A DNA stretch of 64,000 nt from Drosophila persimilis (lineage: Eukaryota > Arthropoda > Insecta > Diptera > Drosophilidae). The notes below the pieces were generated by a model. The model saw nothing but the letters and a program-made list of their open reading frames with translations, had not been told where the DNA came from and made no database searches. The position numbers were made by a program, and so were the translations under genes. Location: positions 15,460,501-15,524,500 of the forward strand of contig NW_020825294.1 of NCBI RefSeq assembly GCF_003286085.1, given 5' to 3'. This document shows, piece after piece, positions 43,294 to 54,784 of this stretch (its first letter is position 1; each line of letters begins with the position of its first letter).

Positions 43294-44955
43294 CTAACTT
43301 CTCATTACTTTCTACCTTTCCAACTGTCAGCGAGAACTTACATTTCCTCTCCTCTGAAACTGTTTGTATTTCCTCATTCCAATTAAATTTGGTCCAGTCA
43401 TCTGCTGCGTCCATTAAAAATTCTGGACCGTTCCACCACATCGTTGACTTGCTCAATTCGGTTACCAATAATCCCCTAGATACAATATTTGCAGGGTTTG
43501 ATTTTGTGTCGACCTTGAACCAATCCTGTACACGTGGAGCTCTTGTATTTGAGCCACCCTGTTGGCAACGAAGGTGGTCCATCGACTAGCATGTGACGAC
43601 AGCCAATTTAACACAGTTGTGGAATCCGTGAAATAGTTAACCTTCTCTACTGGTATGTGAAGACAGGCGCATACCTTTGCCATTAGCTTGGCCACTAACA
43701 ATGCCCCTTGTAACTCTAAGCGTGGCAATGAGGTTACCCTAACTGGGGCTACTTTGGACTTGGCCGTTACCAGTCGCACCGAAATTTCTCCCCCTTCATC
43801 CCTAACACGAGCATAAATTACGCCGCCGTAAGCTCTGTTGGATGCGTCAGAGAAACCAAACAGTTGCAAAGTGCGGAATTGAAAATTTGTCAATTAGTTT
43901 CAGTTCTTCTCTATATCGAAGCCATTGAGTTGCGTAGCTTGCTGGTCCTGCTTTAGAAGCCAAAGTTCCTGAAAAAAGATCTTGCCCAAGATCAGCAAGG
44001 GACTCAAGAACCCTAACGGATCAAACACCTGAGCCAATTCGCACAGCACTGATCGTTTCGTGGCGATTGCGGAGACCTTTATGTTAAAGCAAAATTGGAA
44101 TTTGTCCTCTAGACTTGACCAATATATCCCCAAAGTTTTAGCTGCGTCCTCTGTTTTTAGCATGAGGGGCTCTAGGCTGGTGTTGTTGTCCATTCCTTGA
44201 TAATTGCTGCGCCATTTGTGCAGCTCGAACTTTCCTAGTCATAATAATTCGGTCCCTTGTTCTTTCAACTTTGTCAGTTCCTCTTCTGATTCGGCTCCAC
44301 ACAGCATATCATCCATATAGAAACTTCGCTTTACTGCCTCTCTAGCTAACGGCAACGTACTGCCAGGAACGGCCCCGAATTTGTTCCATAAGTGACCGTG
44401 TTTAGGCGCAGCACCTGGATAGGATCCGAAACGTTGCATCGCCATAGAATGGGCAGAGCTACCACTAAATGTCCTGAGGCCTCCTGCTTAACATGCGTCA
44501 CAAAACAATCTTCGCACTGTTTTTCTTCCTCAGTGAACTTATCTACTTTTTCAGGGACTTCTTCACACTTCCAAAACCTTTGTACGAGCTCTTGCAGCTG
44601 ATCACCTTTCGACACCTTTCGTTCAATGTCAGTTGCTAACAGTGCAACTTCAGAAGATTTTGTGAATTCACCTACGACGACCCAGCCTAACAGAGACTTT
44701 TGAAGCCTTGGAAGGTGAGCTCCTAGTTTTATTTTGCCGTGCTACAATTAGCTTGACTCCAACTAGCATGTCAATATCTTCCCCGGACTGAAATGTAGGG
44801 TCGGCCAGCGTAACTCCCTTGGGTGGAACCCACTCCGGACAAATTCCTGAGCTTGTTGGGTTATACTGAGTTATTTCCTTCAGCACACAGAAGTCTAGAT
44901 TTAAAAGTCGCTTGCACCTCTCCCATAACTTGAGATGTTGCATTTCCAATACCAC
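43294..44955 (-). pseudogene. BEL D reverse transcriptase and RNase H
   Basis: Linker PPKGVTLADPTFQSGEDIDM, RT pieces (LVQRFWKCEEVPEKVDKFTE; AVKRSFYMDDMLCGAESEEE with the YMDD box at about 44320), TLGIYWSSLEDKFQF and FDPLGFLSPLLILGKIFF, then RNase H LPRLELQGALLVAKLMAKV, VNYFTDSTTVLNWL (43462-43893). At least three frameshifts; the central RT palm between EEKQC and the YMDD box is shortened. Confidence 0.83.
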
Positions 44956-46310
44956 TGAGTTGTATGATTGAGTCGCGCATTTCTAGGCCCAGGGCCGAAA
45001 CTGTCCTAGCCGTCAGAAAATTTAATTGACTACCGGAATCTAACACGCACCTGCAATTGCGATATTCTCCGTCTATAGCTTTGATTTGAATTACAGCGGT
45101 CACAAGAAAGTTGGTGGATGATCTAGACAATAGGGAGCTATGCAGTGACTTTGGCTCTTGCAACTCCTGCCCTTTGAGCCCTGGCTCATTGGCAACAATA
45201 GGTATCTCTCGATGAAGAAGTTCATGATGCGGCTTGCTGCAAATCCTACATCGCGGACCATTATAGTTTCTAGTTGTATGTCGCTTGCTAAAACAAATTA
45301 GGCACAGCGAATGCTTCTTCGCCTCATGGTAACGTTGTACTGGTGATAGTTCTTTAAACCTTTGAAACCCTTTCAATCCATGGGTCCCGGGACAAACGTA
45401 GCAGCCATTGCTGCCTATTGTTGCAGCTAAGGTCGCATTTTTAATCTCACCTTTACCACTGGGTCGGGCTCCATTGCCTCGTCGAACTTCCCTATTTGCC
45501 ATATTGACTCCTCTGTTTATCAAAAACTGCGATAACAATTACCACGACGGTAACTTCTGGCAATCCCACTCAACTTCCCACCTATCCATTGTATCTTCAT
45601 CAAGCTTTCTACGAATTAGATGGAATATTACTGCATCCAGAATTTCCTTATCGTCGCTTAACGACTTGAGTGCTACTAATTGGGAATTTACATTGTCTAC
45701 CAGCACTCTCAGTCCCTGTGAGTCGGGTCTTTTTAGCCGCCTTAAGTTGAATAGCTCCTGTACATGTGATTGCAGAATAATTGCCTTATTTTCATAGCGA
45801 TCTTTCAATAATCGTAGTGCCTTACGATAATTAGACCCTGTTAATTCCAATCCCTTAATCGCACTTAACGGTCCAGCTCCTAACGATGATCTCAAATGAA
45901 TAAATTTAGACAACTCATCCAATTCAGAGTCTGATTCTATTAGAGTAGCAAAGGTGTTGTACCAGCTGGTCCATTCCGTACAACTTTCCAGCGAACTCAG
46001 GCAGCTTTAGCTTGGGAAGTCTCGATGAACGAGACACCTGGGTGCTATTTAGAAGATCACCTACATTGGACTGCCGCCGTCCCCTATTTCCAAGAAAGCT
46101 TAGAAACTTGGCCTTTAATTCGTAAAAAACCTCCTCAGCTTCATAGCGGCTTTCATATTCGCTGGCGTCCTCACTATCGTGTTCAATTTTAGCCTGAATG
46201 TTGCAGAACTGATTAAGAATTTTTTTCGATATAGACCTTGTTACGGACAAAGGAATTCATTAAAGCCGTTCGAGAAGTGAGCACCTCCGCATCTTTACCC
46301 TTTCTAGGTG
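44861..46310 (-). pseudogene. BEL D Gag and protease
   Basis: Gag core PKLKLPEFAGKLYGMDQLVQ and FIHLRSSLGAGPLSAIKGLE, NYRKALRLLKDRYENKAIIL (45539-46250); zinc knuckle CLICFSKRHTTRNYN and CRICSKPHHELLHR; protease CRCVLDSGSQLNFLTARTV with an intact DSGS. Gag and zinc/protease frames are separated by stops. Confidence 0.85.
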
Positions 46311-46525
46311 CCATTTGCACTGACTATTTACACCGGTGTTACCCTTGAAAATTTAACAATAAAAAACACTCAATATTGGCATGAGTAAGTAACACGGTAC
46401 CAAGTTTAGCCCTCTCTATTCAATAATCGGCTAACTTTAAATTCTACAAATTCACTAAATTCACTACACTGCCCAATTCAATAACTGATCAACAATTGAC
46501 CACTGTGCGCCACTGTACCAAAATG

Positions 46526-46972
46526 TGTACTTGCGCCCCAACGAACCGGCAGGCAAAGAAGAAACGACTACAAAGTTAGATCAATGTCAAGTAGCAATTA
46601 CTGTTCTATAGGTGCCGGCTTGTAACTGCATACCTGCATGCCTTGCTTCAACGTATAGCAGTACACGCAATAGGCTGTATGTGTGTATACAGGTACCTAA
46701 GCGCTCAAGCTAACTGTAATTGTAATCTGCTTTCTACACGAGACCCCGCTTACAGAACAGTTAAAGCGCAGAAGTCTCAAAGCCGCGACCACTTGACACT
46801 AAAACATTTGTATTGTTTTAAGATTATTCACACACATCGAATTGGCAAAGCAGTTCACACTCACAATTCGATACCGAAGCCGCTGTCGCACTCGCCGTCA
46901 GCCAGACTCAGGGTGAAATATTTATTGAGTTCCAGTCGTGAACTCCATCCGGTAATTGAACCGGCTCCAAAG
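46526..46972. other. LTR-like and leader sequence, boundaries unresolved
   Basis: About 450 bp between the BEL D edge and the next primer-binding site. The left end TGTACTTGCGCC would be the BEL D LTR; the right part (minus strand) would be the leader of a different LTR element. I could not place the junction between them. Confidence 0.4.
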
Positions 46973-46990
46973 GTCCCTGCTCGGGCGCCA
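46973..46990 (-). other. Primer-binding site complementary to tRNA-Lys (one mismatch)
   Basis: Minus strand TGGCGCCCGAGCAGGGAC. This differs at one base from the well-known tRNA-Lys primer-binding sequence. It lies 2 nt from an LTR edge TGTACGAGC (plus strand, 46993). The element it served is not otherwise visible nearby. Confidence 0.7.
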
Positions 46991-46992
46991 AA

Positions 46993-47285
46993 TGTACGAG
47001 CTAAGTCCCTCCAACAGTTTTCCAGTGGAATCCGTCTACACAATTAAGACCTTCCTTAATCCGCTCGATGTAGTTCCTTGCTCGTTCGTTTTATTTCTTA
47101 TATCTCTTAAATCTAGTGATCATAATTCAGATCGTTTTGGCTCGATACTATTGATACTACTATAATGTAACGCGCCAACTTCAAATTAATTCACATTTTT
47201 AGTAATATTTACATAATAATTCAAATATTCAAATTGTTAACCTTTATAAAGTAATTTAATCCTATATTATATTAAGGGGCATCAA
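46993..47285 (-). repeat. Probable LTR adjoining the tRNA-Lys site
   Basis: Starts TGTACGAGC on the plus strand beside the primer-binding site and runs through AT-rich sequence. The far boundary and partner LTR were not identified. Confidence 0.45.
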
Positions 47286-47289
47286 CAGA

Positions 47290-48140
47290 TGGGAACATTC
47301 TTTTTTCTCTTATTCGGCAGCCCGACGCCTTCCTTAGCCAGGACGTCCACCGTCATGTTTCCTTCAATGTTTTGGTGGCTGGGAACCCAGTATATCCGCA
47401 TTGACCTCCTTGCTCGCCAAGACACATCTGAACTGACCTGTACGACTGCCTGGATCTTATCGCCGCTTGGCTGTCGGCGAATAGGCTGACCGCAAGCAGA
47501 GCGACCTCTGCTGCTTTCCTCATGGCAAAAACTTCCGCCTGCGACTGCATTGCTCCGGTAGCTTATGACAGCCTTATCTCAGGGTCTGTACATTATAGGC
47601 CCGCTTCCACTCCTCAGTTCATCTTGGAGCCGTCTGTGTATATGTTGAGGTGCTCGGTTTGGCCCTTCCATTTTTCCAGTCTTCGGTTCCCAAAGATGGG
47701 GTAGTTCTGACGTAGAAATAAAGTTTGGGGGGTCATGGAATCAGTGGATCTTGTCATGTCCCTGCTAATTGAAGTATGCCCGTATCCTTGTGGCGAATTG
47801 TTTCCTGATGCGATGAGGTGCTGTGATGCCTTTCCTGCAGTAAGACGAGCGTGGATGTCCAATGGGTCGATTCCAAGTGATGTTTCGAGGGCTTTTGTTG
47901 GAGTTGACCTCAGCGGCTTGTAATACAGAGCAGAGCATGTCGCTGAGTCTTTTCTATAAGGTTCGTCCTATTTTCGGTAGCTTACCATAACACTAAGACT
48001 CCATACAGGAGAGTTTGTCGCACCACCGAGATGTAGATTCAGTGCATTAGAGTAGGTGACAGGGCCCATATGCTGCTGAGTATTTTCTTGCATGTGTGAA
48101 GGGATGGCTTGTCGAGTGTTATTCTAGTTTTTATTGGTAT
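47290..48140 (-). pseudogene. RNase H-bearing non-LTR element fragment (I/LOA-like)
   Basis: Minus strand: RT C-terminal tail (TLLYGVLVLW at about 48000) then RNase H motifs LNIYTDGSKMN (Asp), QSQAEVFAMRKAAEVALL (Glu) and VSLFADSQAAI (Asp). The order YTDGSK, AEV-A and DSQAAI matches cellular-type RNase H domains found in I, LOA and related non-LTR clades. It is broken by stops and differs from the copy at 62395-64000. Confidence 0.7.
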
Positions 48141-48311
48141 AAGAGTAGGAATATGTATAGGTGATTAATTCTTAATTGTTTATTCTTTTCGTGTTGTTTT
48201 TTGGCGTGACAATCTATCGAAGATGATCTCAATGCTGACATCGATATAGATATCGATGTTGATGGACTTGCCGTGCGTATAACAGCACCGTATTGTTACA
48301 GTTTCTGTTAA

Positions 48312-49383
48312 CTAGCAGCCCGTCACCGTCGCCCTTTCCTGACAATTCGCAGCGTCCTCGCGAGATCCTTGGCATGAGTCACCTTCCATATAGTCATCTT
48401 CATCTGGCTCATCGGGTGGGAATTCGCACCAGCATTTCATTCTTTCAGATGAATACACCGACTTGTAGTGCCTTTGCTTCCATTGTGCATGAGGGATATC
48501 TTCCACTAGATATCTGTCGTTTAGCAACACCTTGTTGACAATAAATGGTCCTTTATAGCGAGGCTCCAATTTGCGTGATGTGCCCTTACTATACGGCTTA
48601 TTCTCGACTAAGACAAGGTCACCTAGGCTATATGTGGTTGGCTTGGAATGTCTGGCATCATAACGATTCTTAGCTGCCGCCCTATGATCGTTGACTGTAG
48701 TCGCAGCATCTGCTCGTAGCTTCTCTAACTCGGCATATGCCATCATTCTCGGATCCTGATCTTGGATCACTCTCGTCAAGGTGTTTTTAAGGATATTACG
48801 TGGCTCGTAGCCATACAATAACTGAAATGGAGAGCATTTAGTAGTGCTATTTACCATGGTGTTGATGCTCCACTGGATTGATCATATTTGTCGTCCCATC
48901 GTTTTTCCTTTTTTATTTGAAGGTAGAAGCATTGATAAAATAATCCGGTTCGTTCATTCTGCATGACCGTTAGCTCTTGGTGAATTTAGTAAATGCGTCG
49001 ACAATAACAAGAATGTGCTCATTCCGTTTTGAACTCCTTGGAAAAGGTCCCAAGTGGTCCATGTGTACGGTCGAAAAAGGGATCGGCTTGGTATCATTAT
49101 AATGGTACTGGCTTTCCTGACGTCCTCCTGGTATCTTATATAGCGCACAGCTCACATATGACTTTATGTAGCTCTTAACGAAGTTGAGCATTCGGGGAAA
49201 CCAAAACAACTTTAGAATCCGAATAATTGTTTTATCTGTGCTCATGTGGCCGGACTTGTCGTGACATTCGTGTAGAATATATAATCTTAACTGCTTCGGC
49301 ACCGGTAGCTGCTGACGACAACAGGATTCGATATCAAGCATCTTTTTAATTCCGCAAAAGCATATTGCTGGGGCAGTTCCCAC
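48312..49383 (-). pseudogene. Gypsy E integrase
   Basis: Zinc region LRLYILHECHDKSGHMSTDK with CALYK, then core VHMDHLGPFPRSSKRNEHIL and DAFTKFTKS (48970-49383). After a gap the frame 48312-48857 holds the core end and C-terminal domain (NSTTKCSPFQLLYGYEPRN; LGDLVLVENKPYSKGTSRKL; LEPRYKGPFIVNKVLLNDRY). The DN-x-G block in the middle is missing, so it is inactive. Confidence 0.83.
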
Positions 49384-50055
49384 CTAAATTTCTGGTCTTT
49401 GTGCAATAGGGTACGCAAGGGCTCCGAAATAATGGCATATCCAGCAATAAATTTCCTGAAGTATCCGCTGAGGCTTAAAAACTGTCGTACAATAAAAAGG
49501 CATTCGTCTTAATCTCTCCAGGACTGATGCCGTCAGCGTGTATCCGATGACCCAGGAATGTAATGATTGCTGCAATACTTGAAGGATTCGCGCAATTCAT
49601 GTCGCTTTTCTGCACTCGCTTTTGCAATTCTGCCATGAGTCGATTGAAAACAGCAGGTGCAGTCTTTAGCCCAAACGGCAGTAGCTTGAACTCATATAGT
49701 CAATCCGTGGTGATAAATGCAGTAAACTTTCTACTTTCCGGTGCTACTTCAATCTGAACCTCAACCCGCTGTTGAGGTCTAGTGACGAAAAGTATTTAAA
49801 CCGCTTTGCCTCTTGCAGACGCTCCTCAATATTTGGTACTGGGAAATTTTCCTTCTTGATTAGCTTGTTCAGGCGGCGGTAATCAATACAGAGTCGATCA
49901 CTACCGTTTGGCTTCTTGATGAGTACCACCGGGCTGGCGTACTCTGATGTGGATGAGGTGATAATGTCGTAATCCAACAGCTCGTCGACCATTCTGTTCA
50001 CAATTTTATTCTTTGGCTCGGCAACTCGGTATGGCGATTGAGAAACCACTCTCAA
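49384..50055 (-). pseudogene. Gypsy E reverse transcriptase, heavily deleted
   Basis: N-terminal RT is clear: VNRMVDELLDYDIITSSTSE, YASPVVLIKKPNGSDRLCID, YRRLNKLIKKENFPVPNIEE, FSSLDLNSG with the first catalytic Asp. The next part (FKLLPFGLKTAPAVFNRLM, in another frame) follows, but the YxDD box is gone and the remaining text jumps to FLGHRIHADGISP and RNase H scraps. Confidence 0.82.
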
Positions 50056-50193
50056 CGATGATATTGGCTTGAACGATGTTTGTTTTGCCTATGCCTTGAA
50101 GTCACGTAGAAAAAACATTGGCAAACTTCTCCAGCAAGCTACGCATTTGGTTTCTTTCTTGATCGATCTGAAAATTAACAAGAAGTTGGTTAG

Positions 50194-51518
50194 CTATGAT
50201 GTCGTTTTCAAGAGCTGATGAACTGCTCGTTTAACTTTCGTGTCGCCTGGCTCAAACTTAAGCGATAGAAGAGCACTAATGATGACGTCCTGTCCCAGCA
50301 GGATGTCCTCCTGCAAGAGATCGTCGTCTGCTACGTATACTTTGGCTGCAATGATTTTTCCATCGATGTCCATATCCACAACCATTGCTTCGGTAAGGAT
50401 ACAAGAACCGCCACAAATGCCTTGTATTTTCATAGAGCACCTTTGGCGATCAGCGTTGATTTGTTGGGCAACTGACTGGCGCATGATACTAGCCTGACTT
50501 CCAGTATCACTGAAGGCGCTATAGCTGCACGACTTTATGTAGATTTGCCTGGTAAATATGTTGTCTTGATTCGAGGCGCCCAAACGCAATACATTTTTAG
50601 CTTGGCAATTTTCATTGGGGGCATCGAATTTGTTGCATTTGGTACAGGGGCATGAATTAGCGAAATGCCCCACTTCTCCACAATTGTAGCACTTCTGAAC
50701 TTCGTTCGGTTTTATTGGCTTTACACCGTTGTCCTGTTTTGTCTCGAAGTTGTTGCCTTTTGATAAGAATTCCTTTTTGTTCGCAATTGGCCGACCTCTA
50801 TTTTCGAAATAAGACTCAGCTGCATCACGAAACTGCTTCATAGTCGAAAAGTGCATTGCTGCAATACTGTTTTGCAATTCGCGGTGCTGTAGACCTGATC
50901 GAACATATCTTATTACAGCTGCTTCACTAAGTTTGTACCTCACGCCAAGGGCGGACATCCGGAAATAGTACTCCTTCACTGTTTCCTTCGATCGTCTGGT
51001 TGCATTAGCCATATTAAAGTGAACTTCTGCCTCGTCTAGGTTAGATTCAAACTCGTCTTGTATGGCTGCAGCGAAGTTGTTCCACGTGGTGTGTAGAACC
51101 GGCGAAGAGTCGGACCCTTGAGCCGTGTATAAATCGCTAGCAATACAAATTTCTCGTCCCATTGGTAAGCATCAACTACTTTGTTGACACTATCGATGAA
51201 CTGGTTAACGGAGATGGCGTTATCGTCGCTTGGGTCAAACTCTGGCAAGGTGTTTGCTATTCCTTTGACCGATGCTTGCCTAACGTTTTTGATCGCCTGT
51301 TCACCAGGGCTATTGTCGTGGAAAATCTCTTGGGTATCCTCTTCTGTGATTTGCTGCTGCTGACTAGCTGTTGCCTCTGCATTATGCATTTGCATGGTAA
51401 CCAACTGAGCCAACATATTCTTCAGCTCCGTCATTTCGATTTGCATACGTGAAATCGCAGCGGATTGTGACGTCAGCGTCTCCTCATGTTGACTAGTGAT
51501 TCCAGCTCCTTGCGGCAT
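50194..51518 (-). pseudogene. Gypsy E Gag and protease
   Basis: Gag begins MPQGAGITSQHEETLTSQSA at 51518, with a Gln-rich coiled-coil-like region, then continues in an overlapping frame (50194-51162) through VKEYYFRMSALGVRYKLSEA to a CCHC zinc knuckle CYNCGEVGHFANSCP and the protease FSDTGSQASIMRQSVAQQI with DTGS. The two frames overlap by about 120 bp; a frameshift near 51050-51160 probably separates what was one ORF. Confidence 0.85.
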
Positions 51519-51537
51519 ATCTACGTCTTCCGATTTC

Positions 51538-52656
51538 TATACCCCATACTCAAAATGAGTATTGGGGTATATTAGATTTGTGGTAAAAGGGGATGTGTGT
51601 AACTTCCAGAAGGAATCGCTTCCGACCCCTTAAAGTATGTATATTCTTGATCAGCATCAATAGCCGAGTCGATTGAGCCATATATGTCTGTCCGTCTGTC
51701 TGTCCATCTGTCCGTCCGTCCGTCTGTCCGTCCCCTTCAGCGCCTAGTGCTCAAAGACTATAAGAGCTAGAGCAACGATGTTTTGGATCCAGACTTCTGT
51801 GATATGTCACTGCTACAAAAATATTTCAAAACTTCGCCCCGCCCACTTCCGCCCCCACAAAGGGCGAAAATCTGTGGCATCATCAATTTCGACGATACGA
51901 AAAAACTAAAAACGCAGAATCGTAGAAGATGACTATATCTTCTAGAGTGCAAAATCTGAACCAGATCGTATAATTATTATAGCCAGAATCAAGAAAACAA
52001 TTTCATTCTTTCTCGCTCTGTCTCTCTCTAACACACAGGTTTCATGGTCGGTTTTGCCAATTGCAAAATATGAGTTCAAGGATCTCAGAACCTATAAGAG
52101 CCAGAGCAACAAAATTTGGTATCCACACTCCTGTGATATCGGACCTTGACCATTTTATATCAAAATTTCGCCACACCCCCTTCTGCCCACGCAAAGGACG
52201 AAAATCTGGTGCATCCACAAATCTCAAAGACTATTAACGCTACAGTAACCAAATTTGGTATCCGCACTGCTGTTAGATCTCACTATGAAACGTATATCTC
52301 AAAGTTTCGCCCCACCCCCTTCCGCCCCCACAAAGGACGAAAATCTGTTGCATCCACAATATTGCAGATTCGAGAAAACTAAAAACCCACAATCATAGAT
52401 AACGACCATATTTATTAGATTGCTGAATCTGGATCAGATCGGATCATTTTTATAGCCAAAAGGAACAAATCAATTTGCAGTGGCTACGCAGCGCCCGACG
52501 TCACGCTCAGACTGATTTTCTGTCTCTCTCGCACGCACTCTTTGTCGTGTCGTTTAATATTAGCGGCGTCTGCCGGAGGAGAGCCATACTGACTTAGTAT
52601 CGGGTATATCTCTAGAGTTGCGGTGTCCGCAGCAACTCACAACGTTCCCCCTCGTT
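51538..52656 (+). mobile_element. DINE-1/INE-1, full length (1.1 kb)
   Basis: Complete by landmarks: TATACCCCATACTCAAAATG start, GTCY tract 51687-51733, three internal repeats, GTATCGGGTATATCTC near 52597, hairpin AGTTGCGGTGTCCGCAGCAACT and CCCCCTCGTT at the end. Directly upstream of the gypsy E gag start on the other strand. Confidence 0.93.
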
Positions 52657-52930
52657 CATACTCAATTAGTGGTTGTATTAATTCGGCTCTGGACCCAGAA
52701 AGTGCCAAGTTCCTCTCTCGTATAAGGAACCTCAACTGGTCCCCCTTAAGGTCTGCTATTTTTACCATTTTCCTGGCTTGTCTCTATCTCAATGACTTTG
52801 TTTGCTTCTAAGCTGCACGCACAAGAAATTCCTTTTGCAAGTGTGCAAGCTAGACAATTGATTTGTAGGTATTTCACAATGACGCTACATATACACACAA
52901 GATATTTGTATATACATGCATATATCGACA
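52657..52930 (+). other. Weak CR1-like scrap or unassigned DNA
   Basis: A short plus-strand frame (FLSRIRNLNWSPLRSAIF) resembles the end of the CR1 endonuclease (LIRDFDWSALY in copy B). Too short to be sure. Confidence 0.3.
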
Positions 52931-53950
52931 GACTCACACAGATTCCTGATGATATTTCTCGAGACTCTTTTTCCCAGGTTCACTAAGATTCCTGATCGTT
53001 AAACTTTGAATCCGTCTGCCACGTAGAAAAGGAACACAGCCGTAATTTGCAATCTGCTTTGTCACATATCGTGCATATAACAGCACCGTAGGGTTACAGT
53101 TTCTGTTTACTAGCAGCCCGTCAATAGTGGTCTTTTTCATCCTTTCCACTACATTTCCGTTGCAGTTTACTGTCCGGAACTGTGCCCAGGTATTAAACTT
53201 GTGTTTTCGGGGGGTCCATATCGGTACCTTGTACCACTTGGTAAAGAGGTTGAGGTCCGTCTTGTCTGCGTTGATACTCAGTCCTACTCTTTCCGCCCAC
53301 TCAGGTATCTCCCTGAGTGTACGTTCCATTAAGTATGCTTATGTCATCTGCATACGCTGTTATTTTTTGGCCCTTCCTTTCATATCTCTTGATTAGGTTG
53401 ACGATCACCAGATCCCACAGGAGGGGCAACAGGACTTAACCCTGAGGTGTGCCTTCGGTGCGCCTTTTAGCATGGAAGTGTTGTCCCACTCCGAATGCAC
53501 CCGTCTACAACTTAGAAGATTCTTTATCCACAGGTTGATTGTTGGTCGCTTCTAGGCGATCTGTTATTGCCTTCGTAGCCACGTTGTTAAATGCTCGGGA
53601 AACTTTACAAAATTCTCCTAGTGCATATTATTTATTGTGAAGAGCGTTCCTTTTAACAACTACTAACGAGTTCAGTGCCATCTCCACCAATTTCCCTTTG
53701 GTGTAAGCATTCCGTTTAGTTGACTTCAGTCCTCTTACCTAATTCCTAATGTGTATGTCCAGCAGCTTTCCCACTGTTTTTATTAAAAAGTAAGTAAGGC
53801 TTATCGGTCTGTAGTCATTGGGACAACAATGCTCCACTTTCCTGCCTTTGGGAGAAAGAAAACTCTCGAGGTTCACCATTGGATTGGGATATAGCCCGTA
53901 CTTCGTCTTAACTTAAGCCCAAGCTGCTCGAGAGCTTTCCTTCTATCCTT
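52931..53950 (-). pseudogene. Non-LTR RT fragment (RNase H clade, LOA/I-like)
   Basis: Minus strand: GTPQG followed by VLLPLLWDLVIVNLIKRYER (about 53380-53450), then YADD-type TAYADDISIL at about 53345 and REIPEWAERVGLSINADKTD, LFTKWYKVPIWTPRKHKF (52934-53329). This is the second half of an RT palm and thumb. Frames are broken, and positions 53071-53123 match 48273-48325 (see findings). Confidence 0.7.
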
Positions 53951-54784
53951 CTTTTCGTTCTCTCACTTTTATAAGGGCACGGACAATTCTATCCCCGTGC
54001 CCTTGGGCTGTTTTGCGCCGATCGTCATATAAGCAACATACATACAACAAAAATACTTTCGCTTTAACTTTCCAATAAATGTACATACATTCGAAAGCGT
54101 TTATTGACTCAATGGACATAAATTTCGTATCAAAAGAGGAGAATTCACTAAATTGTCCAAAGCCTCGCGTAATTGAGCTAAATTTAAGTGGGAACTAATA
54201 TCGTCGAACTAATATACGTGTAGTATGTAAAACAGAATGTTTTTATGATTTTTTTTTTTAATTTTGTATTTTATTTTTGAATTAGTTTTATTTTGTTGTT
54301 TAAATGTGAAGCAGACATCAAATTTCTGAGTTCTGATTACGTGTATGTTTTGAGGCAAAAAAATAAAGCAAATAAACCACCTTCCACTTATTTCATTGTG
54401 CGTACCTTTGACTTTATCGAAATCAATTTATTTCAACCATTTCCTTTTTTTGTGAAAATTATACACATTTTTGCACCAGATACAAATTGGCAAAAAAATT
54501 CGTTGACGCGATGTTAAAAATATAACAAAAATATTGCTTAGCTTGTCTTAGCTTAGACAAGTCTAGATATTTTTAAATAAACACCACAAAGAATGCTAAA
54601 AACTGTAAGCATAAAAAATATTTTAGGAAAAAAACATTATAAAAATGAAGACAATAATTTTTATTTTATATTAATTTTATTAGTTTTAAAAATGTTTGTG
54701 AAATTCAATTACCTTAATTGTCTTACAGCATCAATTATACGTATTTTATAATTTTTATTAACAAATTTGTATATAATTTTTTAG
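53951..54784. other. AT-rich DNA upstream of the PIWI exon; may be intron
   Basis: 830 bp, strongly AT-rich from 54190 on. A 74-codon plus-strand frame at 54293-54517 shows no motif I know. The end (54760-54784) is pyrimidine-poor but finishes in ATTTTTTAG, a usable splice acceptor. No earlier PIWI exon is visible here. Confidence 0.4.

Larger units (their letters stand above)
42201..46525 (-). mobile_element. BEL/Pao LTR retrotransposon D, 3' end missing
   Basis: Minus-strand gag-protease-RT-RNase H-integrase in order, with a primer-binding-like block TTGGTACAGTGGCGCACAG (about 46503-46521) and an LTR-like edge TGTACTTGCGCC on the plus strand at 46526. The integrase end and 3' LTR were lost to the DINE-1 at 41467-42200. 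Confidence 0.85.
48300..51518 (-). mobile_element. Ty3/gypsy LTR retrotransposon E (gag-pol, LTRs not found)
   Basis: Minus-strand gag-protease-RT-integrase in gypsy order over 3.2 kb. Similar motif wording (HMDHLGPF; ILVIVDAFTKF) suggests the mdg3/blastopia-like lineage, but that is by eye. A DINE-1 inserted about 20 bp before the gag start (51538). No LTR pair or env gene was seen. Confidence 0.82.

Noticed and set aside
48300..51518. An env gene that would make the gypsy elements errantivirus-like
   Set aside because: No envelope-like frame with signal peptide, furin site or transmembrane segment follows any integrase here.
54293..54517. 74-codon frame upstream of the PIWI exon as another exon
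   Set aside because: No match to any Argonaute segment and no convincing donor or acceptor around it.
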